This document shows positions 50,536 through 61,554 of a stretch of DNA of 64,000 nt, piece after piece. Positions within the stretch are counted from its first letter, which is position 1, and each line of letters opens with the position of its first letter. The translations under genes were made by a program, and so were the position numbers. The notes under the pieces were generated by a model. The model did no database searches and had not been told where the DNA came from. It worked only from the letters and a program-made list of their open reading frames with translations. Origin of the DNA: Mesostigma viride (taxonomy: Eukaryota > Streptophyta > Mesostigmatophyceae > Mesostigmatales > Mesostigmataceae); NCBI GenBank assembly GCA_009746045.1, contig RPFO01000080.1:6252353-6316352 (forward strand), in the 5' to 3' direction.

Positions 50536-50916
50536 AAAACAAAAGAGACCGCCATGAGCTAGGTGAGCAAGCTTTTATCGTGTTTCAAGGCCAACGGCTC
50601 TCTACCAACGGCCAGATCCGGCAACGGCCTCTAAACAGTTTTAGCCGTCAAGTTTTACTTCAGATATTGCCTGTTGCAAACCCGTCCGCAATCACAGATC
50701 TGCTAGGAGAACCTAGACGCAAAAATCCGTCGTCAAGGTACTCAGCACACCGTCAAGGTATGGGCCGCAACAATTAGGCCATATCTTCCGTAATACTCGT
50801 ACACTAGAAGCCTAATCAACCTTATTACGATCACATCACCCAGCTCTATTTCACCTAGCATCAGCGGCTCCCCTTCCGTATCACTATAAAGAAACTATGT
50901 TCAGAGAACCCCGATT
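50536..50916 (-). repeat. PAT split direct repeat A, internal copy
   Basis: Identical over its length, as far as I compared, to 55379-55759. It is the template that lets the ends of the linear RNA be completed through a circular intermediate. Confidence 0.9.
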
Positions 50917-51124
50917 CTATTAACCGTGGAACTCCAGGGTAACCAGACTCTTTATTAAAACAATAAGTAGAGCACATCGGGAAGTGGCCCTCAACTGGCC
51001 ATCCTTACCCATGGGAACACTTTATGTCCAAAAAGGCTAGCCTTACCCTTACATCCCTCCCTGGCGACCCAAGCCAGGGGCAAAACAAAAACCGGTGGAC
51101 GCATAAGACAAGAATGAAGGGAAC

Positions 51125-54100
51125 TTAAGAGGAAGGCAGAGAAAAGACGCTCCGCCAAATGCGCGGGGGGCAGGCGGCGATAGCCCGAACCAGGGCGTCA
51201 GGAAGGGTGAGGGCCAAGCTCCGGTGCAATCCCACATAGTGGGCGACAGTTTTGCTGCTGCGCCAGCGACCCCGATGCTGAATATCAGCCATGCTGCGCT
51301 GCCGCAAAAAATCATAGGTAGCCCCCCCATGCCGCAGCCCGTGAATGGTAAACACCGTGTCGACCCCCAAAGCTTGCGTGGCCTGATGCCAAACCCGGCT
51401 GAACTGGGCATAATCGTAAGGGAACACCCGCTCCCAGGCCGCCTTGCCACGCATACAAGCCCGCAAGAGGGTCTCAGTCATGACATCCTCGATCACCACA
51501 GACTGCACCTCCCCCTTAGCCGTCTTAGCTGACATCAACAACAAGGCGCCCCGCTGCGAACCCCGCAACCGAACATCAGGCTGCAAGCGCACATGGCCGA
51601 CCAACAGGTTGAGCGCCTCCGATACCCGCAGGTATTGTTGGAAAATAACGATGACCATCATAGCCGCACGAGGCTGCCGCTGGAGCACCATAGTACAAGC
51701 AAGCGCAAACGCAGCCTCCCATGGAATGGGGGGGGGGCACGAGGGGGTGCCAACGTGCGCCAGCCAGCCAAAACACTTCGTGCCAAGGCCCAATCCCGCA
51801 CCTCCCGGGGGAAGTACAAATTCAGGCCCATAAGCGCATTGACACACAACTGGCGGCTGTAACACCGTGAGTGCGCCCAAGCGACATACTCGCAATAGTA
51901 TTCCTCTATCGTCAAGCCGCGCAACAAGCTGCCAACCCGACCCCGCCGGCTCGCCCACCATGCGAAAAAGGACCTAAGACCCCGATGGTAAACCATCAAA
52001 GTAGCCGGCTTCACCTTGCCCTCAAGAAGGGTCAAGTAGCTAGCGCCAAGCCGAGGCCCGGGATTGGGATGAACACCCTCGCGAGTCAAATCGCGGACCC
52101 ACCCGGCCACCGAGGCAGCCATGGAAAGCCCCCGCGAAGGCCCATCCGCAGGCTGAAGCTCACTTGGCGTCCAGACCCATTGTGAGCGGCTGCCGGTGAC
52201 CAACGTAAGAGCGCACAACCGGCGGCATTGCTTGTTTAACCGGTAAGAAGAGGAACGCCCTTTAGCCAAGCAGCCCAAAGCGGCAGTGGAGTCCACTAAC
52301 CTCACCACCCGCTTACCCCATGTTCCGAGGTTCCGGGCCGAGCGCTCCACCCCCTTCACAGCGGCCCGCACTTCCTTCTCGTTGATGTGCATGGTCGAAT
52401 CGCGCCAGCGACTCTTGATCCCGACGCGCCATCGCCCGTGGATGATGGCTTTTTCCGCGGCCTTGGTCAAGGGTCTAGGCCCGGCATACATGGCCTCACC
52501 TGGGGTGAGGAGGGTTGGGTAACCCCGCACCTCCCGGGCCCGAGCTAATTCCGTCACCTCAGCTGGGGCCATCTCAGCGTAGACAACCCCCTGCCCAAAA
52601 CTAGACGCATCCGAGGCCACCACCACCGGAGCCAGGGCAGCCCCCCGGTCCACACGGAGCATGGGGGCCAACGCCATGGCACACTCGAGCTCATCGCGCA
52701 CACCTTGCCACAAAGGTCGCGTTCGCTGGCCCCACCCCTTGAGGTTGATGAACTTAAAACTCTGCTGCCATATGGACAAGCAAGTGCGGCTGAGCATCTG
52801 CAGCCACACCCACCGGCCCACGACGGCCGCCAGCGCCTCAGCGGTAGCGCGTCCCCTCTCGAGGAGTACACGAGTGTGCGCAACCACAAGGGTGAGCTGC
52901 TTAGCTGTCGGCTCCAACACCCCATCCCGCCGGTGAACAACACCCAGAGCTTCTAGCTCGTCCTCCCCCTCCGGGCTAGCCATGATCGTCTTGTCCTTGG
53001 AGGGCACAAGGTTGTTAGGCGCGTACCCGTCTTCAATAGCACTCGCGATTAAGCGATTCACCGCCTCGCACGTGCGCCCATTGCTGACCACCAGGTCATC
53101 AATAGTGATGGATACCATAGGGGCAGGGGGGTCCTCAAGGTCGATTTGCATCTCCCTCGTGCTCTCCTCCTTGTACTCGATGGCTAGGGCGGTTGGGTTA
53201 CCCCATGCATTCCGAAGCACGGTCAGCTCCCCTACACTTGTGAGGCGGTTCACCTGCCGTCTAGGATCCAAAGCGCCCGTGGCATAGAGGACCATCTCAT
53301 GGATGGCTTCCCCTAGCGCTACAGCGTGGGAGTGCCCCATGGCCAGCACTTTCAGCACTGGCCACACCCTCCTCCGCCGCCCCGGCAGCCCGACATCGGT
53401 GGACCACACATCAGGTAGCCCTTGATAATCCCACCACCACTCCGGCACTTGGATGGTATAGTAATACGAGACCAGATCGCTCTTGGCCGTGTAGCACCGA
53501 CCCTTGATATAGACCTCCGAGTATATGCCCAGGTGGGGTAACACCGTCTTAGGGGGGTCCACCCACAGTGCGTTCCCCAACTTCTTATTCACAATGAGCC
53601 TTAACTCCCCCACTCCTTTGGCCACCCCAAAACATCCGTCTACCCACTTTGGCCGCGTCTCTCGGAACTCCACCATCCCCACGTCCGCTGCCCTCCCCAT
53701 CAACTTGCCCCACTCCGCCATGGTGCACCCTCGGCTGGGGGCAGGTACATTCCAATACCTCGCACTGGCAGCCACCTCCGGCTTGATGCAGTTGGCTTCG
53801 CTCGCGTACACCTCTCGCCAACTAGGTCGTAGCGCCAGCAAATCCAGCAGCTTCGCCTTTCCTGCCACCTCGCGCTTCGGCAGACTCACCCGCTCCGCCA
53901 CAAGTTGTTCATACTTATTACATTTCCCATAGATTAGATCACTTCCTTCTGCGGGGCCTGTCGCAACGCCGGTTACGCGGCGACTGTACCACTCGCAGTG
54001 CTTCTTGACCCTTTTCAGGGCCTCCGCCGTTCCTCTGGAGCACGCGCCTCCAGATTTAGGCGGAGGGTCTGCCCCCCCGTGCCATAGCCAATTCAACCAC

Positions 54101-54201
54101 GTAATCACCTTGTGTTGTAGAGTGAAGGTCCGGCGGCGGCGAGTTGCACGCTGGCGTCTGCGTGCTGACCTCACTCTCCCCCACGTAGTGCTTAGAGGCA
54201 T
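51125..54201 (-). CDS. PAT Pol: reverse transcriptase, RNase H, tyrosine recombinase (frameshifted at G10)
   Basis: ATG 54201 is 46 bp after the Gag stop. RT: LRLIVNKKLGNALWVDPPK, then AKSDLVSYYYTIQVP and the active-site SITIDDLVVSN. RNase H: VVVASDASSFGQGV, HINEKEVRAAVKG, RLVDSTAALG and QPADGPSRG. Then comes the recombinase N-terminal helix bundle. At the G10 run 51728-51737 the frame shifts (first frame ends at 51658). The second frame continues with QQYLRVSEALNL (Arg I), HGLRHGGATYDF (HxxR), GRW and AHYVGL (Tyr nucleophile). The YR replaces an integrase and inserts the circular cDNA. All catalytic residues are present; only the homopolymer breaks the frame. Confidence 0.88.
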
Positions 54202-54248
54202 TGTAGGAAGAGGCAGTGGGAAGGGGGAGCGGTTTACCCTTTCGGTGT

Positions 54249-55307
54249 TTACTTGGTTTGCTGGGCCTTGCCCAGCTTCTCCATCATCGTGGCGCTTTGC
54301 AGGGCCATCTTCATGGCCGGGTTGCTCACCAAGGAGGCATCTTCCTTGAGAGCAAGGAGGTGGCCAGCCACCTTCCACCCTCCTGACCCCTGGCTCTCCA
54401 CTAGGAGCATGGCTGCCACCACCCTCATGAGATACTCTACCCCAGCCAACTCCCCGGCTGCCGGCCCCAACTCCTTGAAGAGTGTGTCCATGGCCAGGGC
54501 GATGTTCATGACCACCTTCCTGCTTTCCTGGTTCCTCCACCCCCCTTGGCGAGTAGCCATGATCCAACTCTTTATCCCCCCTCCATTGTCGTTGGCATCC
54601 TCGAGCACCTCGGGGAGCACTCTCTCTTGCACCCTCCAATTCACCACTTGTGCTCGAGTGGGCAGCGTCACCCCTTTGGTCTTTTTCGGCTTCCTGGAAG
54701 CCCCATCTGCCCCGGCCAGCGCATCCTTCAATTTCGTCAGGAAATCCTCTTCCTCGGACTCCTCCTCCTCCTCCTCTTCTTTGCCCGCCTGCCCCTGCTT
54801 GCCAATAATAGCCGCCAGCTCCAAGAGCTGCTCCCTCACATCCCCCGCGGCCTTTCCCTTGCTCGGGGCTGGGCTTCCGACTTTTTTCGTCCCCTTTTTC
54901 GCCCCTTTCGTGGGCCGGCGTGGTGGCTGCATCTCCTCTTCGTCCGAGTCCGCCAAGTCCCGGGCGCTTTGGAGGGCTGCCACTAGCGCTTCGTTTGGGT
55001 CCGCTGCTGCCAGAATTTCAGGCCCGTCCACGTGGTCGACCAGCAGTCCAACGACGGACTCCAGCTGGGCCGCAGACCACCGGCTGACAGTAGTTACCCA
55101 GTCGGTCCCGAGGACCGCCTCAAAGGCAGCGCACACTTCAGGCAGGCCCGAGCAAGTGGAGAGCTCCTGATGGAGCCTTTTCTTCTGCGTCGGCCAGCCT
55201 AGTCGGCCCTTTCCCGTCTGTTTAGTAGCTGTCGGCACCTCGGGATTAGCTTTCGGTAATTGCTTCCCAGCACCTGTCGAACCTGGCTTCCGCCCGGGCT
55301 TCGGCAT
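54249..55307 (-). CDS. PAT Gag-like protein
   Basis: 352 codons from ATG 55307. Basic N-terminus, a helical region (LHQELSTCSGLPEVCAAFEA), a Glu-rich linker (a run of EEEEEEESEEED), and a conserved-looking C-terminal helical domain (RKVVMNIALAMDTLFKELGP). No zinc knuckle seen. Position before Pol within the split repeats identifies it as ORF1/Gag. Confidence 0.75.
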   Translation of the reverse strand: MPKPGRKPGSTGAGKQLPKANPEVPTATKQTGKGRLGWPTQKKRLHQELSTCSGLPEVCAAFEAVLGTDWVTTVSRWSAAQLESVVGLLVDHVDGPEILAAADPNEALVAALQSARDLADSDEEEMQPPRRPTKGAKKGTKKVGSPAPSKGKAAGDVREQLLELAAIIGKQGQAGKEEEEEEESEEEDFLTKLKDALAGADGASRKPKKTKGVTLPTRAQVVNWRVQERVLPEVLEDANDNGGGIKSWIMATRQGGWRNQESRKVVMNIALAMDTLFKELGPAAGELAGVEYLMRVVAAMLLVESQGSGGWKVAGHLLALKEDASLVSNPAMKMALQSATMMEKLGKAQQTK

Positions 55308-55378
55308 CCCAGCCGCTTTGCAGAAAGGAATTCTGGGCGTCAGCTACGCTGCCCCTGACCCCTGTCGCCGCCTTCGTT

Positions 55379-55759
55379 AAAACAAAAGAGACCGCCATGA
55401 GCTAGGTGAGCAAGCTTTTATCGTGTTTCAAGGCCAACGGCTCTCTACCAACGGCCAGATCCGGCAACGGCCTCTAAACAGTTTTAGCCGTCAAGTTTTA
55501 CTTCAGATATTGCCTGTTGCAAACCCGTCCGCAATCACAGATCTGCTAGGAGAACCTAGACGCAAAAATCCGTCGTCAAGGTACTCAGCACACCGTCAAG
55601 GTATGGGCCGCAACAATTAGGCCATATCTTCCGTAATACTCGTACACTAGAAGCCTAATCAACCTTATTACGATCACATCACCCAGCTCTATTTCACCTA
55701 GCATCAGCGGCTCCCCTTCCGTATCACTATAAAGAAACTATGTTCAGAGAACCCCGATT
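55379..55759 (-). repeat. PAT split direct repeat A, 5' terminal copy
   Basis: Forms the 5' end of the element in sense direction. Likely contains the promoter of the Gag-Pol transcript. Ends at ccgatt, overlapping the recombination core att. Confidence 0.9.
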
Positions 55760-55835
55760 ACTTGTACAGCAGAGTGAAATCACTCAAACCAAAGCAAACG
55801 CCCAGCTATAAACCTATATACAGAGCCATGTCAAA
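55760..55835 (-). mobile_element. LINE 3' tail flanking the PAT insertion
   Basis: Nearly identical to 47113-47200 (shared cagcagagtgaaatcactca and on). The PAT element inserted within this LINE tail, at the att present in the 47110-47112 copy. Confidence 0.85.
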
Positions 55836-56084
55836 GCCATGCCGTGGAGAGAGCGCTCTGTGGCCTGCCCACCTGCGGCAGTGAGAGAAGCTAGGGCGCC
55901 CTCCCTCCTTCTGGCTGTGTATATAGGGTTGAAGGTTAATTCCTTTACTCTGTATTGGCACCCACGTGACGCAGTCACGTGCTTATTAATTAGTTAATGT
56001 CAAAGCAAGAATAAAATAGATATATATATAAGAAGGGCTCCCCACCCTGGCACCCCCACCACCGCCGTGACCGGAGCCACCTTC

Positions 56085-56215
56085 CGCTCCCTCCGCCTAA
56101 GGAGGCCTTCGAGGCACGTGACCCCCCTCGCTGCAGATGTGGCAGCCATGGGAGGCAGGCGCTGGCTGCCGAGCTCCCCCTTCTCTCCACCACCGGCCAC
56201 CGCCTCACTCTAAAT
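56085..56215 (+). pseudogene. L1 ORF1 fragment
   Basis: ggaggccttcgaggcacgtg then acccc, with gcagatgtggcagc following, corresponds to the EAFEQHVTPLAADVAA segment of ORF1. A short broken relic. Confidence 0.6.
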
Positions 56216-56392
56216 GCCAAATGTGGTCACACGGGGAGACCCCACTGGCTTGGGGGTGGTCTCCTTCACTACTACCTGCCACCAAAGATATATGTACATG
56301 GCATCATCATGAAAACTGCGTCACGTACATGGCATGCATGCAATGAAATGCATCATAATCAAGATCAGACTTTAGCAATCCCGGGCAGTGGG

Positions 56393-56521
56393 CTACTTCT
56401 TGCCCGTGTTGCCCTGGTTGGCGTTCCTTGCCGCCGCCGACTGCGCTCGGGAGGCAAAGCTGCCCGAGGAGACCTTGCCACCGTGGGACTTGGCTTCCGA
56501 AGACTGGATGCGAGCCGCATC
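56393..56521 (-). CDS. Last exon of a seed-maturation-protein (SMP)-like gene
   Basis: After a cag acceptor (56522-56524) the exon encodes 42 residues and a stop: DAARIQSSEAKSHGGKVSSG, then SFASRAQSAAARN and a polar GNTGKK tail. This is the SMP/LEA-type repeat (DAARIQS...GG....G.FA.RAQSAA.N), known from desiccation-related plant proteins and small algal proteins. The acceptor and absence of an in-frame ATG show that 5' exons exist; they should lie at higher coordinates but could not be placed. A single SMP repeat is too little to assign a role beyond a possible stress-protective protein. Confidence 0.55.
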   Translation of the reverse strand, partial: DAARIQSSEAKSHGGKVSSGSFASRAQSAAARNANQGNTGKK

Positions 56522-56524
56522 CTG

Positions 56525-58440
56525 TGCATGAATTAGGGGCATGATATCAAATAATTACTTCACACGGGGATGAGATAGGCAACACAACTAAACCCTGCAC
56601 ATGACCCACACATCATAACAGAAATGAGAGAATCTTACATCAAGCTCATGCGTGTGCGGCCCCACTCTAGCTCTCCCCTCCATGGCCCCCCCGCCCCTCC
56701 CCCCCTCTATTTCCCCAGCCATGCGCCCTCTCTAGTAGACTTGCCCGTCAATACAATTTCCCAGCCAGCAGTTGCTGTAGTTGCTGTCCTTGGGATGCTA
56801 CGACATGGCCTTGAGGATGCTGATTGATGACATGATTGAGCTAGCTGGATTATAATTAAATGATATAGATCCAGGCTTGAGGTGGCAAGTAAGGACGTAC
56901 TTGCGCTGGGACATATGTCATAGGGCAGGATACCATTCTCATAACATAATAAACACAAAAGCAAGACAAAGTGCGTCTGTACCATGCCCCAGCCCTGCAT
57001 TGCATGGGGAAGCATGAGGCAGACATGCAAGATCAGGCAGGACACCTGGCATACTAGTATGCCATAATTGGCGAGAAGGTTCCTGGGTTCAAGTAACCCA
57101 CCGTCGGAGTCATAGGCGTGCTTTTTGCGCCTGAAGAGCCTTGGTTCCCTGCGCATCCATGTAGGAAGGGAGAGCATTATGCGTTTGTTTATTTACTGGA
57201 ATTTCGAAAATTCCTTTTTCAGGCTAGGCTTCAGGCTGTGGTAATCAACACACTCAGCAGCACAAAGGTGTCACAATATGGCGACACGCCGTGTCGCAGT
57301 TGCATGGCAGATTGAGGAACTACAACGTGAACCGTTGAATTTCGCCAATCCTGGATTAGAAAAGCGACAGACCAGGAATAGTTGTGCCTACCTTGACCAG
57401 CATTGCCAGTACTGTTGCCAGAGGGTGGGTTGGCCGGCGGATTGGCCGGCGGATTGGCCGGCGGATTGACCGGCGCCGCGTAGGGGGGACGCAGAGCGTC
57501 GAGCGTCGGAGGGGTGGTGGAGTGGACAGAAATGGAGCACGGAGAGAGGTCGGCGGAAAGATAGGACCCGAATGTGCATGGAGCGGTGGCGACCTCGGGG
57601 ACGCCAAGAAGGGCATGGCCGCCGCCTGGTGCATCGGGAGCAGCATGGAAACGAGCATTATACTTTATTCTTTGTAATGAGGAGGTCTTTTCTTATACCT
57701 GTGCCTTCTTTTCTTCTTCTCCCTTTCTCCGCGAAAATCTTCTTTTTCCTCCTGGGGTTGACGCGAAGCCTCACGCCCCTCCGTCCCTTGGCTCAAATCG
57801 ACACGAAGCGCCACAACGTTGCAATCGGCGGAATGCGGATCGGAATGGAACTACCTGTACTAGTTGCCCAGTAAGTGTCCCATCATTCAAAGATATTTTC
57901 CATGCCAGTGTGTACTACCTGCCTGCCCTGCCTGCATCGGATTGAATGTCAACGCCACCCAGGCTTGCGTGCCTTCTCCCTTCCCGACTTCCCGGAATTG
58001 CAGGGCGGGGTGTGATCGTATGATTCGTAGGACATCCACGTCTACAATCAAACCTTAGTTACTGTGATTGCTTGTGAAATGTTGTCTACGTCGTACACTA
58101 CTTGTTGTTAATTAATTATTAGCACGTCTTCTGCATCACAACAGTACCCCTTTCACATCACTTCATTTCAGTCAGTAATAATTGTCAGTCCAAGACTCCA
58201 AAGTACGTAGCCCATCGACCTGAGTACCCCGCCCGCATGCATCCAGGGGTCGAAGACAGTCGAAGAGACAAGACGTTTGACACGTGGTGGGTCCTGACGT
58301 CCTGACTCCTGACGTCCCGCGATCGAACTGACCTTGCGCGCGGTTGTGCGGGAATAGTGGCGCGGCGCGAGTCCTGCTCGTGGCAGTCTGCCGAGACGAA
58401 GGTCGCCCTCGACCGCACTCCCGACCGCACTAAATAATGG
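56525..58440. other. Unassigned; probably introns and 5' exons of the SMP-like gene
   Basis: No exon could be assigned. A 12-bp repeat (gattggccggcg, 57430-57470) and a pyrimidine-rich block near 56670-56720 are the only marked structures. Open frames on both strands across 57356-57945 are mutually exclusive and unrecognised. Confidence 0.35.
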
Positions 58441-58488
58441 AGGCACGCAAACGGGCCGGGGAGCGTTTAAATTAATATTTTTTTTTCT

Positions 58489-59178
58489 ATGGACAAGCCG
58501 GGCGAATTGACCGTCACCACGACGGCCATCACTACAATTATTCCAACCCCCATCTCGACATCAATAACGACAGCATCCTCGCCCAGTGCGGCTCTTTCGA
58601 AACCCGACAAGCAGGCGGGAAGTGGCAGCGACGAGGAGTCGGCGTTGCCGGCCGGGGATGTACCAATTGTTGCCTTTTCCGAATCCCAACTAGTTAGTTT
58701 ATTACAAAAGAGATTCGATGCTTCGCTCGATGGCAATGGGCACGTGCCTCGATTTAGAGAGGTATTTAACCAAACACTCTTCAGCAGGAAACGTGTGGCC
58801 ACGGACAAGACGGACCTCCATAGCGCCACATTTTGTGCCCGGTTCAAGGATGGCAACAAAGCGGACATTTGTCCACCTACGCCAGCGGGGTACACCTGCA
58901 ATTGTGAGATATGCAGGGTCACGACACGACTGCTTCTGCATTTTAGCGGGCTGTCGGGCTCCAAGCATAAGCTGACAAGAGTAGGCGGGAATCTGCGCGA
59001 GCAAGCGTTGTGGAGCAACGGTTCCCTGAACTCGCTGGGCGTCAAAGGCTCGTATTCAAGACACGCGTCCTTGGTTGCAAACGGTTTGACGTCGGCGACA
59101 AAACAGCAACGCCTGGTATGGAGCATGCAAAGTAGATTTCGATTTTGCATTTCGGCTTTTCCCAAGATAGCTCGATGA
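58489..59178 (+). CDS. Hypothetical protein, 229 codons
   Basis: ATG 58489 to stop 59178. Thr/Ser-rich start, acidic GSGSDEESALPAGD, then PIVAFSESQLVSLLQKRF and a Cys cluster (YTCNCEICRVTTRLLLHF). A donor-like gtatgg follows codon QQRL at 59117, so the true coding part may end there and splice onward. A 232-codon frame runs antisense over the same interval; the plus frame looks better because it starts hydrophilic and keeps a Cys motif. Not recognised. Confidence 0.35.
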   Translation: MDKPGELTVTTTAITTIIPTPISTSITTASSPSAALSKPDKQAGSGSDEESALPAGDVPIVAFSESQLVSLLQKRFDASLDGNGHVPRFREVFNQTLFSRKRVATDKTDLHSATFCARFKDGNKADICPPTPAGYTCNCEICRVTTRLLLHFSGLSGSKHKLTRVGGNLREQALWSNGSLNSLGVKGSYSRHASLVANGLTSATKQQRLVWSMQSRFRFCISAFPKIAR

Positions 59179-59504
59179 CTATCGTGACCTTCGAGCCTTA
59201 GTCAAGTTTCTGTATGGGGTGGCGGAATATGTGTATAGGCGTTGCCGGTAGTGCCATAGGTCTATCGTCACCATGTTGTAATGGTACATTTTCCCTCAAA
59301 TAATCCTTTTTTTCTTCCTGCTCCCTTGCTTTTTTTGACAACCGTCAACTCCCTCTCCCAGAACACAACCCAAACCCCCGAACCCGGAGGCATCGCCTCC
59401 CTGTCACCCTCCGAGACATCCTTGAAACGACCGCGGCTATCATTAGAACCGAGCCCGCAAGCCCCCCACCCCAGCCCCCCGAGGGCGAATGCCAGAAGCA
59501 GGCC

Positions 59505-59860
59505 ATGATTAGCAGACTCCCCCCCTCGGCGCTGATCACCGTCACCCGTACCATGCCTGAGGAGCGCGCCTATGCGGCGGCGGCCATCCGCGTCAAGATC
59601 CACGAGTTCAGCGACGCTGAGCTGGCGAAGCTGATCGACACCGATGGGGTTTCGTTGGAGACGCTCGTGCTGGCGTCCGCGGAACAGGACCGGCGGCACG
59701 CCGAGGAGGGCAGGGATCCCAGGGACAAGGCCACCTTGGGCGCGCTGTCGCTGTCCACAGGGGCGCTCTCGGCGGGGGTGGCAGCGCTAGCAGCCGGGAG
59801 GGAGCTCGTTGGGGTGGCATCGCCGGGGGGGGCGGCGCAGCCATGTGATAGGTATACAGT
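59505..59860 (+). CDS. Hypothetical coding segment
   Basis: The frame is open upstream of ATG 59505 to about 59380 and gives IRVKIHEFSDAELAKLIDTD, then GVSLETLVLASAEQDRRHAE and an Ala/Gly-rich stretch. A donor-like gtatac follows near 59850. Codon use and helix pattern look coding. No family recognised; it may belong to the same gene as 58489, but the phases I tested did not join. Confidence 0.3.
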
Positions 59861-60550
59861 TTGGGAGGATGTCGAGGGAGACAACCGACCTTGCGATGTT
59901 GTATCTTGTCTTTGTCATCTGGAATCCAGTCACGAGAGGGAGGGGGGGGGGGGAGAGGACATCTGGAGAGAGGGTCTGCACATTTTCCGCGTCGGGAATG
60001 GAGTCATATGATCTGACAAACAGTGGCAGGCAAACATATGACGAGACCATGGCAGGCTCAAGCTTGTGTGGTCCGGATCTTCTCGATTTCAGGCCTGTGC
60101 TGGTCGTCTCATGGACGTCATCCTGCCAAGCCTAGGTTGGTTCAGGCTTGTGTTCCCATGGATACGGGGTGCTGTGATATATTTCCCTGTGTTGATGTGT
60201 GGGGTGGATCTCTTTTAGATTTGGGACGAGTCATGCCCCTGGCTAGTACCAGAGTCAGGTCAGAGCTTGTTACGGTTCTAGGAATCGCTGGGACTGTTTA
60301 TCCCGTGCCGGGTGCCTAGTGCTGCCGCAGGTTTCCGATGATGTTGGCCTCATGGAAGGATGGACATCCCACACAGTCCCACAGGGCCCCTGGCATGTAC
60401 ATAAGGAGACTAGTTACCTCACTTGGCCCATACATACGGAGCACTCAGCGAGACCGGCCGATGTTTCGTTGATGCTGGCTCCTATTCCAAGTGCGACAAC
60501 AAGATAGTAGCTAGATGGATTGAATGCAACTAGATTTAGTGAGACAGCTG

Positions 60551-60710
60551 GCCGGGCCCACTTCGAATGTTCCGAAAAGTGTGACACTTTTCGTCGTTTT
60601 TTAACTTCGTAACAAACTACTCTTTCCCGCCGGGCCGCGTGTGACACTTTTTGTCGTTTTTTTAATTTCGTAACTAACTACTCTTTTCCGTCGGTCCGCG
60701 TGCGCTTTTT
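60551..60710 (+). repeat. About 78-bp tandem duplication sharing text with 50083-50127
   Basis: gtgtgacactttt, tcgtttttt, aacttcgtaac and aactactctttt occur twice in order (60580-60640 and 60640-60700). Confidence 0.75.
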
Positions 60711-60949
60711 GATTGCCTGCAGGTGGCACGAAATTTTCGACCGGAGTGTTTCGGCATAACAAGTTTCTCGATACCCTGATGGATTGGTACATTCCTAGTC
60801 GACTAGAGGACCATGTTGAGAAGAGTTAATCGACGAAGCTAGTAGTACTTTCAACCATCAAATGGTGGGTATACCCACCCCCATAATTTTATTGAATCGA
60901 TTAATAATGCAAATTTACACATTTGACCAACGCAAAATGTTGCATGGAA

Positions 60950-61460
60950 TTAATCATCGATTATATTTGCCAAATGGGACCGGCATTCACTTTTCCTGGA
61001 GAAACGACCCCCATCCATCGATCTCAATGTCACGAAACTTGTACGCTCCCTTGTACAAGTCCCCCCGAAATTTGGAGGCTCGTTGGAAAATTGTTTGGGG
61101 GCCCATACGGCCCCACCTATTTCCGCCGCATTCAAGAACTCATGCTGGGCCTCAGCCCGGAGGCGCACAGTCGAGACATAGGGCGAAATTTCCGTGCCCT
61201 CCTTCTGGAGGCATTGCACCACCCTGGCCTTACCCGGAACACGGGGGGCAGGCGCCAAATCTGAATCTGGGGGCATCAGGTCGATCATCCCGTTTCCGAA
61301 CGCAATGACACCTGAACCCCAACCTCCAAACGGTCCCGCAGGGAGCGTGGGAAGTCGTGGGGGGGGAGTCGATTTCAACAAACATGTTGGCCGCATGCTC
61401 CTTTTTATCGACATGCACATATGTATGCTGCGAACCAAAAAAATTGGCACGCTCCATCGT
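60950..61460 (-). CDS. Hypothetical protein fragment, frameshifted at a G8 run
   Basis: Two minus frames join across the G run at 61359-61366. From 61457: MERANFFGSQHTYVHVDKKE and NMFVEIDSP. Then in the other frame: GWGSGVIAFGNGMIDLMPP, HEFLNAAEIGGAVWAPKQF and TSFVTLRSMDGGRFSRK. The continuity of plausible protein text over the homopolymer suggests one gene. No family recognised. Confidence 0.35.
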
Positions 61461-61531
61461 AAAAGTGAATTTGATGGCTAAGTTGCGAGTGAGAAAATTA
61501 TTTCAGCAAAGCCCGGTCCGGACTGTCGTAT

Positions 61532-61554
61532 GGGTGGCGCTGCGGAGCGTCCCC
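61532..61554. repeat. GC-rich stem-loop repeat (second copy 62028-62050)
   Basis: A 23-bp exact direct repeat around tggcgctgcggagcgt. CGCT and AGCG can pair with a GCGG loop, extended by outer G and C runs. The two copies bracket about 470 bp of AT-rich sequence. Confidence 0.8.

Larger units (their letters stand above)
50368..55759 (-). mobile_element. PAT/Kangaroo-like DIRS-order retrotransposon, 5.4 kb
   Basis: Split direct repeats: a 381-bp repeat at 55379-55759 and 50536-50916, and a 135-bp repeat at 50914-51048 and 50368-50502. In sense order this is A1, ORFs, B1, A2, B2, the PAT/Ngaro arrangement, with A2 and B1 overlapping in reverse as expected. ORFs encode a Gag-like protein and RT-RNase H-tyrosine recombinase. 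There is no TSD; the flanks join at a shared att trinucleotide. Repeat copies look identical, so insertion is recent. Kangaroo of Volvox is the model for green algae. Confidence 0.9.

Noticed and set aside
51444-51833. Plus-strand open frames over the PAT recombinase
   Set aside because: Antisense shadows of the recombinase domain.
54202-54639. N-terminal extension of the PAT Pol frame upstream of 54201
   Set aside because: It overlaps Gag in another frame and starts at a non-ATG codon; ATG 54201 just after the Gag stop fits better.
57060-57100. tRNA-like ggttcaag motif
   Set aside because: No acceptor stem or anticodon arm could be folded around it.
58467-59165. 232-codon minus-strand frame
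   Set aside because: Antisense to the better-looking 58489-59178 frame, with no recognisable motif and a hydrophobic Val-rich end typical of a shadow frame.
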